This document shows, one piece after another, positions 13,683-13,696 of a stretch of 13,696 nucleotides of DNA (position 1 is its first letter; every line of letters begins with the position of its first letter). This DNA is from Chlamydia trachomatis (GTDB lineage Bacteria > Chlamydiota > Chlamydiia > Chlamydiales > JAAKFR01), in NCBI GenBank assembly GCA_945861315.1, contig CAMAUB010000018.1, positions 1 to 13,696 on the forward strand, given 5' to 3'. Both the position numbers and the translations under genes were made by a program. The notes below the pieces were generated by a model. It had not been told where the DNA came from and did not search any database. It saw only the letters and a program-made list of their open reading frames with translations.

Positions 13683-13696
13683 GAGGGTATCAATCT

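Noticed and set aside
13473..13688. ACCCTCTG (13473-13480) and CAGAGGGT (13681-13688) as terminal inverted repeats of a roughly 216-bp mobile repeat
   Set aside because: Only 8 bp, no target-site duplication seen, and the second copy abuts the palindrome by chance-compatible position; too weak to call.
1..13696. tRNA genes, CRISPR arrays, riboswitches, phage or plasmid functions
   Set aside because: No cloverleaf-like sequence, spaced direct repeats, known aptamer core or phage/plasmid protein motifs were recognised by eye.

Overview
The window looks like a chromosomal segment of a Chlamydiae bacterium, most likely an environmental (Parachlamydiales-type) member rather than a Chlamydia species. 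The main reason is gene order: rpsL, rpsG, fusA, rpsJ and then a CysJ-like flavin reductase, with no tuf after fusA and with rpsJ detached from the S10 cluster. I recall this arrangement from Chlamydia trachomatis (CT439 to CT435). The rest (two-component-like regulator, HEAT protein, sugar-polymer genes) is accessory and not part of the compact Chlamydia genomes as I know them. Base composition is moderately AT-rich throughout.

Layout. (1) 1-3687, plus strand: a tightly packed trio of a REC / degenerate GGDEF / REC regulator (cut at its 5' end by the window edge), a membrane-anchored HEAT-repeat protein whose N-terminus appears to be missed by ordinary start-codon rules, and a processive family-2 membrane glycosyltransferase of the poly-GlcNAc/cellulose-synthase type. 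(2) 3644-7722, minus strand: a four-gene nucleotide-sugar operon transcribed as GT2, then GT-B glycosyltransferase, then UDP-sugar 6-dehydrogenase, then extended-SDR sugar epimerase/dehydratase. Its last gene runs 44 bp into the 3' end of the convergent glycosyltransferase. (3) 7760-8800, plus strand: a PfkB-family kinase with intact active-site motifs but a convincing N-terminal signal peptide, divergent from the sugar operon. (4) 8801-9087: a gene-free gap holding a 28-bp palindrome, a 165-bp palindrome and a near-consensus promoter for rpsL. (5) 9088-13400: the truncated str operon plus the flavin reductase. (6) 13401-13696: a non-coding tail dominated by a second, roughly 100-bp palindrome.

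How the genes fit together: the two left-hand blocks together could make, modify and regulate a surface or exported glycan. The dehydrogenase and SDR would supply an acidic or epimerised UDP-sugar, the GT2 and GT-B enzymes would assemble oligosaccharide, and the membrane GT2 would polymerise and export a homopolymer under control of the regulator and HEAT protein. This linkage is inference from adjacency. The right-hand block is core translation machinery. The most unusual items are the signal-peptide-bearing PfkB kinase, the two long palindromes preceded by a similar AT-rich motif at similar spacing, a hairpin that covers the dehydrogenase ribosome-binding site, and the non-standard start of the HEAT protein.
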